64,000 nucleotides of DNA from positions 62,001 to 126,000 of the forward strand of contig JBOGVZ010000077.1 of assembly GCA_050692985.1 (NCBI GenBank), in the 5' to 3' direction. This document shows, piece by piece, positions 16,039-24,962 of this stretch (the first letter of the stretch is position 1; every line of letters starts with the position of its first letter). A program made the position numbers and the translations under genes. This stretch comes from JBOGVZ01 sp050692985. GTDB taxonomy: Bacteria > Actinomycetota > UBA4738 > CALAEC01. The notes beneath the pieces are model-generated. The model was not told the origin of the DNA. It searched no databases and saw nothing but the letters and a program-made list of their open reading frames with translations.

Positions 16039-16063
16039 GCCGGGAGGCCGGGGACCGGACTGC

Positions 16064-16069
16064 TAGAAT
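16064..16069 (+). promoter_or_regulatory. -10 element of leaderless promoter for rpsT
   Basis: TAGAAT, 8 bases before GTG 16078. No Shine-Dalgarno sequence separates it from the start codon. Confidence 0.65.
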
Positions 16070-16077
16070 GGTGGGCC

Positions 16078-16344
16078 GTGGCCAACATCAAGTCCCAGAT
16101 CAAGCGCAATCGTCAGAACGAGCGCCGCCGTCAGCGGAACGTGGCGGTACGGACCCGGCTGAAGACCGAGGCCAAGAAGGTCCGCACGGTCGCCGGGTCC
16201 GGCGATGCGGCCGAGGCCGAGGCCCGGCTGCGCAGCACCGCCCGGCTCCTCGACAAGGCCGCCTCCAAGGGCATCATCCACCGCAACACCGCCGCCCGGC
16301 GGAAGCGCGCCCTGGCCCGCCAGGCGTCCCGGGCCGGCTCCTAG
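16078..16344 (+). CDS. rpsT: 30S ribosomal protein S20
   Basis: 88 residues, basic, with the S20 pattern ANIKSQIKRNRQNE at the start and KGIIHRNTAARRKRALAR near the end. It binds 16S rRNA in the 30S body. It is a monocistronic gene on the plus strand with a TAGAAT -10 box 8 bases upstream of its GTG. Its TAG stop shares the palindrome CTAG (16341-16344) with the TAG stop of the convergent holA gene. Confidence 0.96.
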   Translation: MANIKSQIKRNRQNERRRQRNVAVRTRLKTEAKKVRTVAGSGDAAEAEARLRSTARLLDKAASKGIIHRNTAARRKRALARQASRAGS

Positions 16345-17333
16345 CGCTCGGGCCGGCTCCCGGAGACCGCCGCCCGCCCCCCGGCTCGGCCGGGCGACGA
16401 GCCCGCGGCGATCCTCGTCACCACCACGGGGAGCACCACGTCGCCCTGGCCTCCCTGCTTCAGCAGGCCGTCGGCCTCCACCAGGCTGGCGTGCAGGGCC
16501 GAGAGCCGGGCCGGGGAGAAGCGGGCGGCCTGCTCCCGGTAGCGTCGCACCTGCCAGTCGAACCGGAGGCCGGCGGCCCGGGCCATGTCCGAGGCCGGCA
16601 TCCCCGGCGGCAGGTCCCGGACCCGCACCAGGTCGCGGAGCCGGGCCGCGATGCCGCCCAGGATCGCCAGGGGCTCCTCGCGGGCCTCGAGCATCCCCGT
16701 CAGCGCGCGGAGGGCTCCCGGGAGGTCGCCGCCGAACGCCGCGTCGCACAGCTCCCAGATCCGACGGTCGCCGAAGCCGCGGAACTGGGTGCCCACGGCC
16801 GCCGGTGTCAGTCCCTCGTCGGGCGTGGCGGCGGCGATCTGGGCCACCGCCTGGTCGAGCACCGCGGGGTCCTGTCCAACCGTCTCCACCAGGGCCGCGG
16901 CCCCCGCGGGCGTGGCCGGCACCCCGTGCCGGCGGGCCCGCTCGCGGATCCATCCAGGCAGGTCGCGGCGCTCGACCGCGGCCCGGCGGACCTCCGCCCG
17001 CGGGCCGGCCGCGGTCACCAGGCGCTTCGGAGGGGCCTTGGCCCGGGCGTGGGTGACCACGGACAAGACCAGGCGGACGTCGGGGGGTGGATCCTCGGCG
17101 AACCGCGCCAGCTCGGGGACCGCTTCGTCGGGCAGGTCCTGCGCAGACGTCACCACCAGGGCCCGTGCTTCGCCGAACAGCGACGGCGTGGCCAGGTCGG
17201 CCAGCACCTCGGGCCGCCACTCATCTCCCTCGACCTCGACCGGCCGGACGTCACCCAGAGCCTCCCGGGCCGCCTCTCGGACCAGGAAATCGTTGTCCCC
17301 CCACACCAGGAGAACGAGGGCGTCGTCACTCAC
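16341..17333 (-). CDS. holA: DNA polymerase III delta subunit (HolA)
   Basis: 330 residues. The N-terminal LLVWGDNDFLVREAAREAL and mid-region segments RRIWELCDAAFGGDLPGALRAL and GMLEAREEPLAILGGIAARLRDLVRV fit the delta clamp-loader AAA+ fold. The protein is part of the clamp-loader complex. GTG 17333 overlaps the comEC stop (GTGA). The order comEA-comEC-holA-(rpsT) is the usual Gram-positive arrangement. Confidence 0.92.
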   Translation of the reverse strand: MSDDALVLLVWGDNDFLVREAAREALGDVRPVEVEGDEWRPEVLADLATPSLFGEARALVVTSAQDLPDEAVPELARFAEDPPPDVRLVLSVVTHARAKAPPKRLVTAAGPRAEVRRAAVERRDLPGWIRERARRHGVPATPAGAAALVETVGQDPAVLDQAVAQIAAATPDEGLTPAAVGTQFRGFGDRRIWELCDAAFGGDLPGALRALTGMLEAREEPLAILGGIAARLRDLVRVRDLPPGMPASDMARAAGLRFDWQVRRYREQAARFSPARLSALHASLVEADGLLKQGGQGDVVLPVVVTRIAAGSSPGRAGGRAAVSGSRPER

Positions 17334-19732
17334 GTCGTCGCGGATTCTACGAGAAGACCGTCCGGGGCGAAGCGGACCGTGATGTCGCCGGCCAGGTCGG
17401 TCCGGAGCACCCGCATCCCCGCCGCCCGCAGCGCGGCCAGCACCGACGGCACCGGATGCCCGTAGTCGTTCGGTCCGGTGCTGACCACGGCCACCCGCGC
17501 TCCCACCGCGTCGAAGAACGGCTCCCACGAGGTGTCGCCACCGTGGTGGGGCACCTTGAGCACCTCGGCCCCCACCGGATCGCCGTCGTCGAGGAGGTCC
17601 TGCTGCGCGGGGACCTCGGCGTCACCGGGGAACAGGACGGTGGCGCCTTCGTAGGAGAGCCGCAGGACGACGGAGTCGTCGTTGGGGCTGTCCCGGGAGC
17701 ACCCGTCCGGGCCCAGGACCTCCACCAGCAGCGAGCCGATCGTGAGGGTCTGGCCTCCCCGAGGATGGCGAACGGGAACGTCCTCGTCCTCCGCGGCCCG
17801 GAGGAACCTCCGGTACGACGGTGACTCCCCCGGACACCCCGGCTCGAGGAGCAGGGAGACGGCGAACCGGGCCAGCACCGCGGGGAATCCGTCGACATGG
17901 TCGGCGTGGGCATGGGTGGCCACCGCGAGATCGATCCGCCGGACGCCCAGCCGGGCCAGGTCCACGGCCACCTCGTCCTCCTCGGGACCGGCGTCGATCA
18001 GCACCGTGGCACCCTCAGGCGTCCGGACCACCGCCGCGTCACCCTGCCCCACGTCCAGGAACGTGACGGTGAAGGCCCGGGCGGCTCCCCCGCCCAGACC
18101 GGCGGTCCACGCCACCACGGCGACGACGGCCGCCGCGGCCACGATCCGCCCCCCGCGGCGGCCCCGCCGGATGCGCCAGGCCAGGAACACCGCCACGACC
18201 GCGGCCACGAGGGGTAGGGCCATCCCCCGGCCGGCCACCGAGGGAAGCGGGAACCGGGCCAGGCGGTCCGCCACCTCGGCCAGGTAAGCGAGCGGCACCC
18301 GGGCCACAGGCTCCATCACCGGAGCCAGGGACGGCCATGCCAGGCCGGCACCCGCGCCCACCAGGCCGGCGCACAGCGCCGGAGCCACGGCGGGCGCCGC
18401 CAGGACGTTGGCCGCCAGCGTCACCGTGGGGACCACGCCGAAGTGCAGCAGCAGCAGCGGGGACACCGCGAGCTGCGCGGCGATGGTGGCGGCGGTCGCC
18501 ACGGCCACCGGCCGGGGGAGCCACCGCATGCGGGCAGCCAGGGGCCCGGCCACGGCCGCCAGCCCCGCCGTGGCCGCCACCGAGAGCTGGAACCCGAGGG
18601 ACGAGGCCAGCCCCGGGTCGGCGAGCAGCAGGAGCAGGACCGCGACGCTGAGCGCTCCGGCGGTGCTCCGGGGCCTCCCGGCCCAGACCGCCGCCAGCGC
18701 CAGCACGGCCATGGCGCCGGCCCGCAGGACCGATGGCTCCCACCGCGTCAGCAACGTGAAGAACGCCAGGGCCGTGATCCCCACCGCGGCGCGGGTGGTC
18801 CTCCCCAGCCGGAGCGCGCCGGCCATGGCCATCACCGGAGCCAGGAACAAGGCCACGTTCGACCCGGACACCGCCAGCAGGTGGGCCAGCCCCGTGGCCC
18901 GGAAGTCCTCCTCCACCTCCGGATCCATCTCCCGGACGTCCCCGATCGACAGGCCCAGCAGCAGGCCCGCCTCCCGGTCGGGAAGCGTCCGGAACGCGCC
19001 GGTACGGAGGCCGCTCCTGGCCAGGTTCGCCAGTCGCAGGGGCATGGATCCGGCCCGCTCACCGGCGGTGACCTCCCGCACGGACAGGGTTGCCTTCAGG
19101 CCGCGTCCGATCAGGAAGTCCTCGAACCCCGAGGACCCCGGCTCCAGGGCCTCCAACCGGCCCGAGCCCTCCAGGGCCACCCCGGCATCGAACCGGGCCG
19201 ACCGATCGCTTCCCCGGATCCACACCCGCAGCGAGGTCTCCCGGCCGACCCCGGAGAGCTCGACCTCCTCGAGCGTGGCCTCCGCCCCCCAGCCGAACTC
19301 GAACGTCCGCAGGTCGGAGGTGGCCACGGCCCGGAAGGCCACGACCCGACCGTCCAGCTCGCCGGGCCCGAGGGCCGCGGCCCGCCGGACCAGCTGCCAT
19401 CCGGCCCCGGCCACGGCGAACGCCACCGCCACGGCGATCACCCCCCACGGTCCCGTTCGCCGGCGCGGCGGCGAGCCGGCCCCCACGGGGAGCCCGGCCG
19501 CGGCCAGCACCCGTTCCCGGGCGTCGGGCGGGTCCGGCGGCCCCCGGACCCGGGCGCCTTCCGGGAGCCTTGGCGCGGGCTCGTGGGAGGGCCCGAGCGC
19601 GACCCGGAGGACCAACAGCGCCGCGGCCCCGCCGAGCAGGGCCGCCCCGAGGGGGCCGTTGCCGCGGAGCCCCACCGCCAGGATGCCCGCTCCGAAGGAG
19701 GCGGCGGCGACCGGGAGCAGGAACGAGGCCAT
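17330..19732 (-). CDS. comEC: ComEC/Rec2 DNA internalisation protein
   Basis: 800 residues. An N-terminal membrane pair and a DUF4131-type soluble domain precede the ComEC competence channel region (HLLAVSGSNVALFLAPVMA is the family signature) with several helices. The C-terminal metallo-beta-lactamase domain has THAHADHVDGFPAVLARF and HHGGDTSWE. It is expected to carry single-stranded DNA across the membrane, with the MBL part probably acting on the non-transported strand. ATG 19732 overlaps the comEA stop by one base (TGATG). Presence of comEA and comEC suggests competence, though no pilus genes are in view. Confidence 0.95.
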   Translation of the reverse strand: MASFLLPVAAASFGAGILAVGLRGNGPLGAALLGGAAALLVLRVALGPSHEPAPRLPEGARVRGPPDPPDARERVLAAAGLPVGAGSPPRRRTGPWGVIAVAVAFAVAGAGWQLVRRAAALGPGELDGRVVAFRAVATSDLRTFEFGWGAEATLEEVELSGVGRETSLRVWIRGSDRSARFDAGVALEGSGRLEALEPGSSGFEDFLIGRGLKATLSVREVTAGERAGSMPLRLANLARSGLRTGAFRTLPDREAGLLLGLSIGDVREMDPEVEEDFRATGLAHLLAVSGSNVALFLAPVMAMAGALRLGRTTRAAVGITALAFFTLLTRWEPSVLRAGAMAVLALAAVWAGRPRSTAGALSVAVLLLLLADPGLASSLGFQLSVAATAGLAAVAGPLAARMRWLPRPVAVATAATIAAQLAVSPLLLLHFGVVPTVTLAANVLAAPAVAPALCAGLVGAGAGLAWPSLAPVMEPVARVPLAYLAEVADRLARFPLPSVAGRGMALPLVAAVVAVFLAWRIRRGRRGGRIVAAAAVVAVVAWTAGLGGGAARAFTVTFLDVGQGDAAVVRTPEGATVLIDAGPEEDEVAVDLARLGVRRIDLAVATHAHADHVDGFPAVLARFAVSLLLEPGCPGESPSYRRFLRAAEDEDVPVRHPRGGQTLTIGSLLVEVLGPDGCSRDSPNDDSVVLRLSYEGATVLFPGDAEVPAQQDLLDDGDPVGAEVLKVPHHGGDTSWEPFFDAVGARVAVVSTGPNDYGHPVPSVLAALRAAGMRVLRTDLAGDITVRFAPDGLLVESATT

Positions 19733-20358
19733 CAGATCGTGACCAGGTCCCGCAGCCCCTCCATCGTCACCGGCCCGATGCCGCTGACGTCCTCGAGCTG
19801 GTCCACCGACGAGAACGGCCCGTTCTTCTCCCGGAAGTCGATGATCCGCTGGGCCAGGACCGGGCCGATCCCCGGCAGCGCCTCGAGCTGGTCCGCCGTG
19901 GCCGTGTTGATGTTGACCGGCCCGCCGTCCGCGCTTCCCGTCGAGGGAGGTGCGCCGGAGGCCGCCGCCGGTGGCGCCCCCGGCGGCGCGTTCGGCAGTA
20001 CCCGGGGCACGATGACCTGCTGGCCGTCGGTCAGGGGCGCCGCCAGGTTCAGGGCCCCAAGCTCGGCGCCCCGCCGGGGCCCGCCGGCCATCTGGACGGC
20101 ATCGATCACCCTGGCGCCCTCCCGGAGCTCGTACACGCCGGGTGCCTTCACCCACCCGGCGACGTGGACGAACAGCACCGCCGGGCTGGGGGTCGCCGCC
20201 GCCTCGGGCGCGGGCTCGGCGCGGACGGCGAGCGGCTGGGGCATGGAGCGCGCGTACCACAGGCCCGCCCCTCCCACGACCATCAGCCCCACGAGGGCCA
20301 CGAGCACCAGCTCCCGCCGGCTGAGGCCGGACAGCCAGTCACGGATCCCGCCGTCCAT
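19732..20358 (-). CDS. comEA: ComEA-type DNA-binding competence protein
   Basis: 208 residues. One N-terminal membrane helix (ELVLVALVGLMVVGGAG), then an SLBB domain (FVHVAGWVKAPGVYELREG), a Pro/Ala/Ser linker, and a C-terminal helix-hairpin-helix pair starting VNINTATADQLEALPGIGP. ComEA is the membrane-anchored receptor that binds double-stranded DNA outside the cell. ATG 20358 has a perfect GGGAGG Shine-Dalgarno. It is the first gene of comEA-comEC-holA. Confidence 0.95.
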   Translation of the reverse strand: MDGGIRDWLSGLSRRELVLVALVGLMVVGGAGLWYARSMPQPLAVRAEPAPEAAATPSPAVLFVHVAGWVKAPGVYELREGARVIDAVQMAGGPRRGAELGALNLAAPLTDGQQVIVPRVLPNAPPGAPPAAASGAPPSTGSADGGPVNINTATADQLEALPGIGPVLAQRIIDFREKNGPFSSVDQLEDVSGIGPVTMEGLRDLVTI

Positions 20359-20487
20359 CTGACCTCCCTCCTTCGCTCGGGTCGGCCGGAGGTTCTCGGC
20401 GGAGGGAGGAGCGCCGGCGACGCGGCCGTCCGGAGGGGAGGATAGCGGGCGGCGGTGACATGGCCGGCCCGTCCGCGGGGCGGTGGC

Positions 20488-20493
20488 TATGCT
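20488..20493 (+). promoter_or_regulatory. -10 element of leaderless promoter for the EamA transporter
   Basis: TATGCT, 7 bases before ATG 20501. It supports ATG 20501 over the in-frame GTG at 20483, which lies upstream of the box. Confidence 0.6.
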
Positions 20494-20500
20494 CTGCGGG

Positions 20501-21460
20501 ATGTCCACCTCTCGCCCACCCGGACCCCCGCCGTTCCCGGGCGGAGCCGCGGCCGCCGCCCTGGGCGCCGCGGCGCTGTGGGGTGGGATGTACGTGGTCA
20601 GCAAGGACACGTTCTCGGACGTCCCGCCGATCACCCTGGGGGCCCTTCGGCTGGCCATCGCCGCCCCGGTCCTGGCCCTGGTCCTGGCGGTCGGGGGCCG
20701 GCCGCGCGTTCCCCGCGATCCCGTGCTGCTCCTGGCCGGTGTCCTGCTGGCCGGGACCATGGTCACCCAGTTCGTGGGAACCGACCTGGCCACGGCGTCC
20801 CAGGGAGCGCTGCTGACCACCACCACGCCGCTGTTCCTGGTGCCGTTCGGATGGGCCTTCCTCCGCGAGCGACCGGGCACCGCCACCGTGGCCGGCATCG
20901 CCGTGGGACTGGCCGGCGTGGCCCTGGCGGTCGGCGGCGTGACCGGCGCGTACCGCTCCCCGTGGGGGCCGGTGCTGCTGCTGGTGTCCGCTGCCGGATG
21001 GGCCGGCTACACGATCGCCTCGGCCCCCACCGCTCGCCGCCAGGGGCCCCTCACCGCGGTCACGTGGGCCACGGTGGTCGCCCTCCCGGTGCTGGCGCTG
21101 CTGTCGCTGTTCGAGGTGGACCGCTGGCACGCCGCCGCGTTCACGCGGCCGGTGACCCTGGGAGCCATCGCCTACCTCGGCCTCGCCGCCAGCGCGGGGG
21201 CGTGGTACCTGTGGAACCGCGGGGTGGCCGGCCTTCCGGCGGCCGTGGCCGGGGCGTTCTTCTTCATCCAGCCGGTGGTGGGCGGCATCCTGGCCCGGGT
21301 CGTGCTGGGAGAGGGGCTCGGCCTCAGCTTCGCCGCCGGGGGCTTGCTGATCCTGACCGGCGTGCTTCTGGCGATGCGCACACCTACTGCCCGTGGCCCG
21401 ACGCGGTCTACCCGGGAACATCGACCGGAACCGTCTTCGATCGGAAAGGAGCGACCGTGA
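20501..21460 (+). CDS. EamA/DMT family transporter
   Basis: About 319 residues with ten predicted membrane segments in two EamA repeats, the first starting ALGAAALWGGMYVVSKDTF and the second near VLLLVSAAGWAGYTIASA. The DMT superfamily exports small metabolites such as amino acids; the substrate is not deducible here. The C-terminal tail after LLAMRTP is charged and cytosolic. The stop overlaps the start of the O-methyltransferase (GTGA), so the two are co-translated. Confidence 0.9.
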   Translation: MSTSRPPGPPPFPGGAAAAALGAAALWGGMYVVSKDTFSDVPPITLGALRLAIAAPVLALVLAVGGRPRVPRDPVLLLAGVLLAGTMVTQFVGTDLATASQGALLTTTTPLFLVPFGWAFLRERPGTATVAGIAVGLAGVALAVGGVTGAYRSPWGPVLLLVSAAGWAGYTIASAPTARRQGPLTAVTWATVVALPVLALLSLFEVDRWHAAAFTRPVTLGAIAYLGLAASAGAWYLWNRGVAGLPAAVAGAFFFIQPVVGGILARVVLGEGLGLSFAAGGLLILTGVLLAMRTPTARGPTRSTREHRPEPSSIGKERP

Positions 21461-22107
21461 GCTTCGACATCGTGGACCCCCGCATCGAGGACTACCTGCG
21501 GAACCTGTTCGACGAGGACCATCCGGTGGCCGCGGAGATGGAGGCGCTGGCCGAGGAACGCGACTTCCCGATCGTGGAGCGCCTGGTGGGAGTGACGCTC
21601 GAGATCCTGGCCCGGGCCGTCGGCGCCCGGCGCATCCTGGAGATGGGCTCGGGCTACGGGTACTCCGCCTACTGGTTCGCCCGGGCGGTCGGCGAGGGCG
21701 GTGAGGTCCACATGACCGAGGGCGATGCCGCCAACCAGGAGCGGGCCATGGACTTCCTGGCCCGGGCCGGCCTCTCCGAACGGGTCCACTCCCACGTGGG
21801 CGATGCCCTCGACATCATCGAGGAGCTGCCCGGTGAGTTCGACGCGGTCTTCTGCGACATCGACAAGGGCGACTATCCGGCGGCGTGGGCCAAGGCCCGG
21901 GAGCGGATCCGGGTGGGCGGCCTGTACCTGTGCGACAACGTGCTGTGGAGCGGCCGGGTCACGCAGGAGGAGGTGACCGACGACGTCCGCTCCGGATGGA
22001 CGGAGGCCGTCCGCGAGCACAACGCGGCCATCGCCGCGGACAACCGCTACCGGTCCACGATCGTCCCCACCCGCGACGGCGTCATGGTGGCCCTGCGCGT
22101 GAGCTGA
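21457..22107 (+). CDS. O-methyltransferase (class I, COMT-like)
   Basis: 216 residues. ILEMGSGYGYSAYWFARAV is SAM motif I and FDAVFCDIDKGDYPAAW carries the acidic metal/substrate motif of family 3 O-methyltransferases; LYLCDNVLWSGRV matches the D-N pair used for metal binding. Such enzymes methylate catechols, CoA esters or tRNA bases (TrmR-like). The GTG start has AAGGAG 6 bases upstream and overlaps the EamA stop, which hints at a shared small-molecule role. Confidence 0.9.
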   Translation: MSFDIVDPRIEDYLRNLFDEDHPVAAEMEALAEERDFPIVERLVGVTLEILARAVGARRILEMGSGYGYSAYWFARAVGEGGEVHMTEGDAANQERAMDFLARAGLSERVHSHVGDALDIIEELPGEFDAVFCDIDKGDYPAAWAKARERIRVGGLYLCDNVLWSGRVTQEEVTDDVRSGWTEAVREHNAAIAADNRYRSTIVPTRDGVMVALRVS

Positions 22108-22116
22108 GCGCGGAGA

Positions 22117-22413
22117 TCAGCCGGGTCCGCTTGCCGCCAGGAGGCGGGCCCGGGCCGTGGTGGCGTCGACGCCGGTGACCTCGAAGACCTTGCGGCGGGC
22201 CTTGCCGCCGCTCCGGAGCGTGACCGCGGAGGGAGCCACGCCGAGCGCTCCGGCCAGGGCCCGGCGGGCCTCCTCGTTGGCCTTCCCCTTCTCGGGCGGG
22301 GCGGCCACGGAGACCACCAGGCCCCCGTCGCTCTCACGGAGGCCGGGCCGGGAGCGGGGGCGGACCCGCGCCCCCACCACGACCATTCCGCCCGAGGCCC
22401 GCACGTCGAGCAC
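22117..22413 (-). CDS. DUF167 (YggU) family protein
   Basis: 98 residues with the YggU signature: VRPRSRPGL, AAPPEKGKANEEARRALAGALGV and LRSGGKARRKVFEVTG. Function is unknown in spite of wide conservation; solved structures show a small alpha/beta fold. It starts at GTG 22413, 5 bases after the leuS stop, and is probably co-transcribed with leuS. Confidence 0.9.
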   Translation of the reverse strand: MLDVRASGGMVVVGARVRPRSRPGLRESDGGLVVSVAAPPEKGKANEEARRALAGALGVAPSAVTLRSGGKARRKVFEVTGVDATTARARLLAASGPG

Positions 22414-22418
22414 CGCGC

Positions 22419-24851
22419 TCAGCGCTCGGTGACCAGGTTGACCAGGCGGGGCGGCCGGACGACGACCCGGGCCACCCCCCGGCCGCCGATGGCCCGGCGG
22501 GCCTTCTCCGAGCCGCGGGCCAGCGAACGGGCCTCGTCCTCGGACACGTCCGGGCTGACCTCCACGGTGTCGCGGACCTTGCCGTCCACCTGGATCACCA
22601 GGGTGACGGCCTCCTCCCGGGCCAGGGCGGGGTCGAACGAGGGCCACGCCTGGCGGTGGACGCTGTCGTCCCCGCCCAGGGTCTCCCGCCACAACTCCTC
22701 CGTGATGAACGGGGTCATCGGGGCGATCATCAGCACCAGGGCCCGGCAGGCCTCCCCGGCCGGCTCCCCCCGGTCGAGGGCCTGGCGGACGGCGTTCGTC
22801 AGCTCCATCAGCCGGGCCACGGCCACGTTGAACCGGAACCGCTCGTACAGCTCGGTGACCCGCTTGATCGTCCGGTGGGTGGTCCGCCGCAGCTCCTCCG
22901 GGTCCTGGCCGTCACGCTCGACGGCATCGTGCACCGCCCGCCACACCCGGCCCAGCCATGCCTGCACACCCGCCGGCGAGACCGCGGCCCAGTCCACGTC
23001 GTCCTCCACCGGTCCGGCAAACATCATCGTCATGCGGACGGTGTCCGCCCCATACCTGCCGACCTCGGGGGCGAACTCCACGAGGTTGCCGCGGCTCTTG
23101 CTCATCGCGGCACCCTCCATGATGACCATCCCCTGGTTCACCAGCTTCTCGAAGGGCTCCCGGAAGGACACCAGCCCCGCGTCGTGCAGTGCCTTGGTGA
23201 CGAACCGCGAGTACAGCAGGTGGAGGATGGCATGCTCGATCCCGCCGGAGTACTGGTCCACCGGCATCCACCGCTCGACGTCCTGCGGGTCGAATGGGCC
23301 ATCCTCGTAGCCCGGCGAGCAGTACCGGAGGAAGTACCAGGAGGAATCCACGAACGTGTCCATCGTGTCGGTGTCCCGCCGGGACGGTCGCCCGCACCTC
23401 GGGCACGCTACTGTGACGAAGCCCTCGTGCTTCGCCAGCGGACTCTCGCCGGTGGGCGAGAAGTCCACGTCGTCGGGCAGGAGCACCGGAAGGTCCTCCT
23501 CCGGCACCGGCACCTCGCCGTCCGTCTCGCAGTGGACGATGGGGATCGGCGCCCCCCAGTACCGCTGGCGGGAGATCAACCAGTCCCGGAGCCGGTAGGA
23601 CACCGCGGGCCGGCCCTTCCCCTCGGCCTCCAGCCACTCGATCACCCGGGGGATGCCCTCGGGCGAGGGGGTGCCGTCGAACGGACCCGAGGCCACCATG
23701 ACCCCCTCGTGATCGTGGGCCTCGGTCATCGTGGCCGGGTCTCGGGTCTCCCCTTCCGGCTGGATCACCACCCGGACCGGCAGACCGTGTTCCCGGGCGT
23801 ACTCGAAGTCGCGCTGGTCGTGGCCGGGCACGCCCATCACCGCGCCCGTCCCGTACTCCATGAGCACGTAGGGGGCCACGAAGCACGGGACCTTCTCCCC
23901 GTTCACCGGGTTGACCGCGTGGATGCCCAGGGGGATGCCCTCCCGGCTCTGGGCCTGCTCCCGGCTGGTGAGCGGGGTGGCCTGGAGCCGGTCCAGCATC
24001 TCCCGGACCTCGTCCCCCACGCCCCCGATCTCCGCCAGCTTCACCACGCTGGGGTGCTCGGGTGCGAACACGAAGAACGTGACCCCCCACAGCGTGTCGG
24101 GGCGGGTGGTGAACACCGTGATCCGCTCGCCGGTCTCGGCGATCTCGAACTCCACCTCGGCTCCGTCGGAGCGACCGATCCAGTTCCGCTGCATCGTCAG
24201 CACCCGGTCGGACCACCCCGGGAGCAGCTCCATGTCGTCCAGCAGCGCCTGGGCGTAGTCGGTGATCCTGAAGAACCACTGGGTGAGGTCCCGGCGGACC
24301 ACGGGGGTCCCGCACCGCTCGCACGCTCCCCCGATGACCTGCTCGTTGGCCAGCACGGTCTGGTCCTGGGGGCACCAGTTCGCCGGGGCCAGCTTCCGGT
24401 AGGCCAGGCCTTGCTCGAACAGCTTCAGGAACAGCCACTGGGTCCACCGGTAGTACTCCGGGTCGCACGTGTTGAACTGGCGGGACCAGTCGAAGCTCAT
24501 CCCGTAGCGCTTGAAGGACCGGCGCTGTTGGTCGATGTTCCGATACGTCCACTCCTTGGGGTGGATCCCCCGCTTGATGGCGGCGTTCTCCGCGGGCAGC
24601 CCGAACCCGTCCCACCCGATGGGGTGCAACACGTTGGATCCCTGCATCCACCGGTACCGCGCGATCACGTCGCTGAGGGCGAACGCCTCGGCGTGGCCCA
24701 TGTGCAGGTCCCCCGAGGGGTACGGGAACATGTGGAGCTTGTAGAACTTCGGGCGGGGGTCGTCGGGGCCGCCGGCCTCGTACAGCCGTCGCTCCTCCCA
24801 GTCGGCCATCCACCGGGGCTCGATCTGTTGTGGCTCGTACCGGCGTGTCAT
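22419..24851 (-). CDS. leuS: Leucyl-tRNA synthetase
   Basis: 810 residues, class I. PYPSGDLHMGHAEAF contains the HIGH-type motif and GAAMSKSRGN the KMSKS motif (with Met-Ser-Lys-Ser and Ala before it). The zinc knuckle CERCGTPVV and the editing CP1 domain (TTRPDTLWGVTFF) are intact. It charges tRNA-Leu. ATG 24851 fits the family start; a TACCCT box lies 12 bases upstream, suggesting a leader of only a few bases, which leaves no room for a T-box. Confidence 0.97.
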   Translation of the reverse strand: MTRRYEPQQIEPRWMADWEERRLYEAGGPDDPRPKFYKLHMFPYPSGDLHMGHAEAFALSDVIARYRWMQGSNVLHPIGWDGFGLPAENAAIKRGIHPKEWTYRNIDQQRRSFKRYGMSFDWSRQFNTCDPEYYRWTQWLFLKLFEQGLAYRKLAPANWCPQDQTVLANEQVIGGACERCGTPVVRRDLTQWFFRITDYAQALLDDMELLPGWSDRVLTMQRNWIGRSDGAEVEFEIAETGERITVFTTRPDTLWGVTFFVFAPEHPSVVKLAEIGGVGDEVREMLDRLQATPLTSREQAQSREGIPLGIHAVNPVNGEKVPCFVAPYVLMEYGTGAVMGVPGHDQRDFEYAREHGLPVRVVIQPEGETRDPATMTEAHDHEGVMVASGPFDGTPSPEGIPRVIEWLEAEGKGRPAVSYRLRDWLISRQRYWGAPIPIVHCETDGEVPVPEEDLPVLLPDDVDFSPTGESPLAKHEGFVTVACPRCGRPSRRDTDTMDTFVDSSWYFLRYCSPGYEDGPFDPQDVERWMPVDQYSGGIEHAILHLLYSRFVTKALHDAGLVSFREPFEKLVNQGMVIMEGAAMSKSRGNLVEFAPEVGRYGADTVRMTMMFAGPVEDDVDWAAVSPAGVQAWLGRVWRAVHDAVERDGQDPEELRRTTHRTIKRVTELYERFRFNVAVARLMELTNAVRQALDRGEPAGEACRALVLMIAPMTPFITEELWRETLGGDDSVHRQAWPSFDPALAREEAVTLVIQVDGKVRDTVEVSPDVSEDEARSLARGSEKARRAIGGRGVARVVVRPPRLVNLVTER

Positions 24852-24898
24852 GGGTGTCCAGGCAGGGTACCAGGGAACCAAGCGCTCGTACGGATGCG

Positions 24899-24927
24899 TT
24901 GCCAAGGGCCGTGCCGACCGATATGGT
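24899..24927 (+). promoter_or_regulatory. Sigma-70-type promoter of the Na/Pi-like transporter
   Basis: TTGCCA-N17-TATGGT. The expected transcription start is near 24934, about 29 bases before the ATG at 24963. This is the best -35/-10 pair for a plus-strand gene in the window. Confidence 0.6.
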
Positions 24928-24962
24928 ACGGGAGTTCCCGTCTCCCACAAGCGCGACGACAT

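Noticed and set aside
22656..24960. Very long plus-strand open frame running from inside leuS into the Na/Pi-like gene
   Set aside because: It is antisense to leuS, whose motifs are unmistakable, and is open only because of high G+C. Only the part after ATG 24963 is a real gene.
24852..24962. T-box leader for leuS
   Set aside because: The gap is 111 bases, a -10-like box lies 12 bases before the ATG, and no T-box sequence or anti-terminator is seen.
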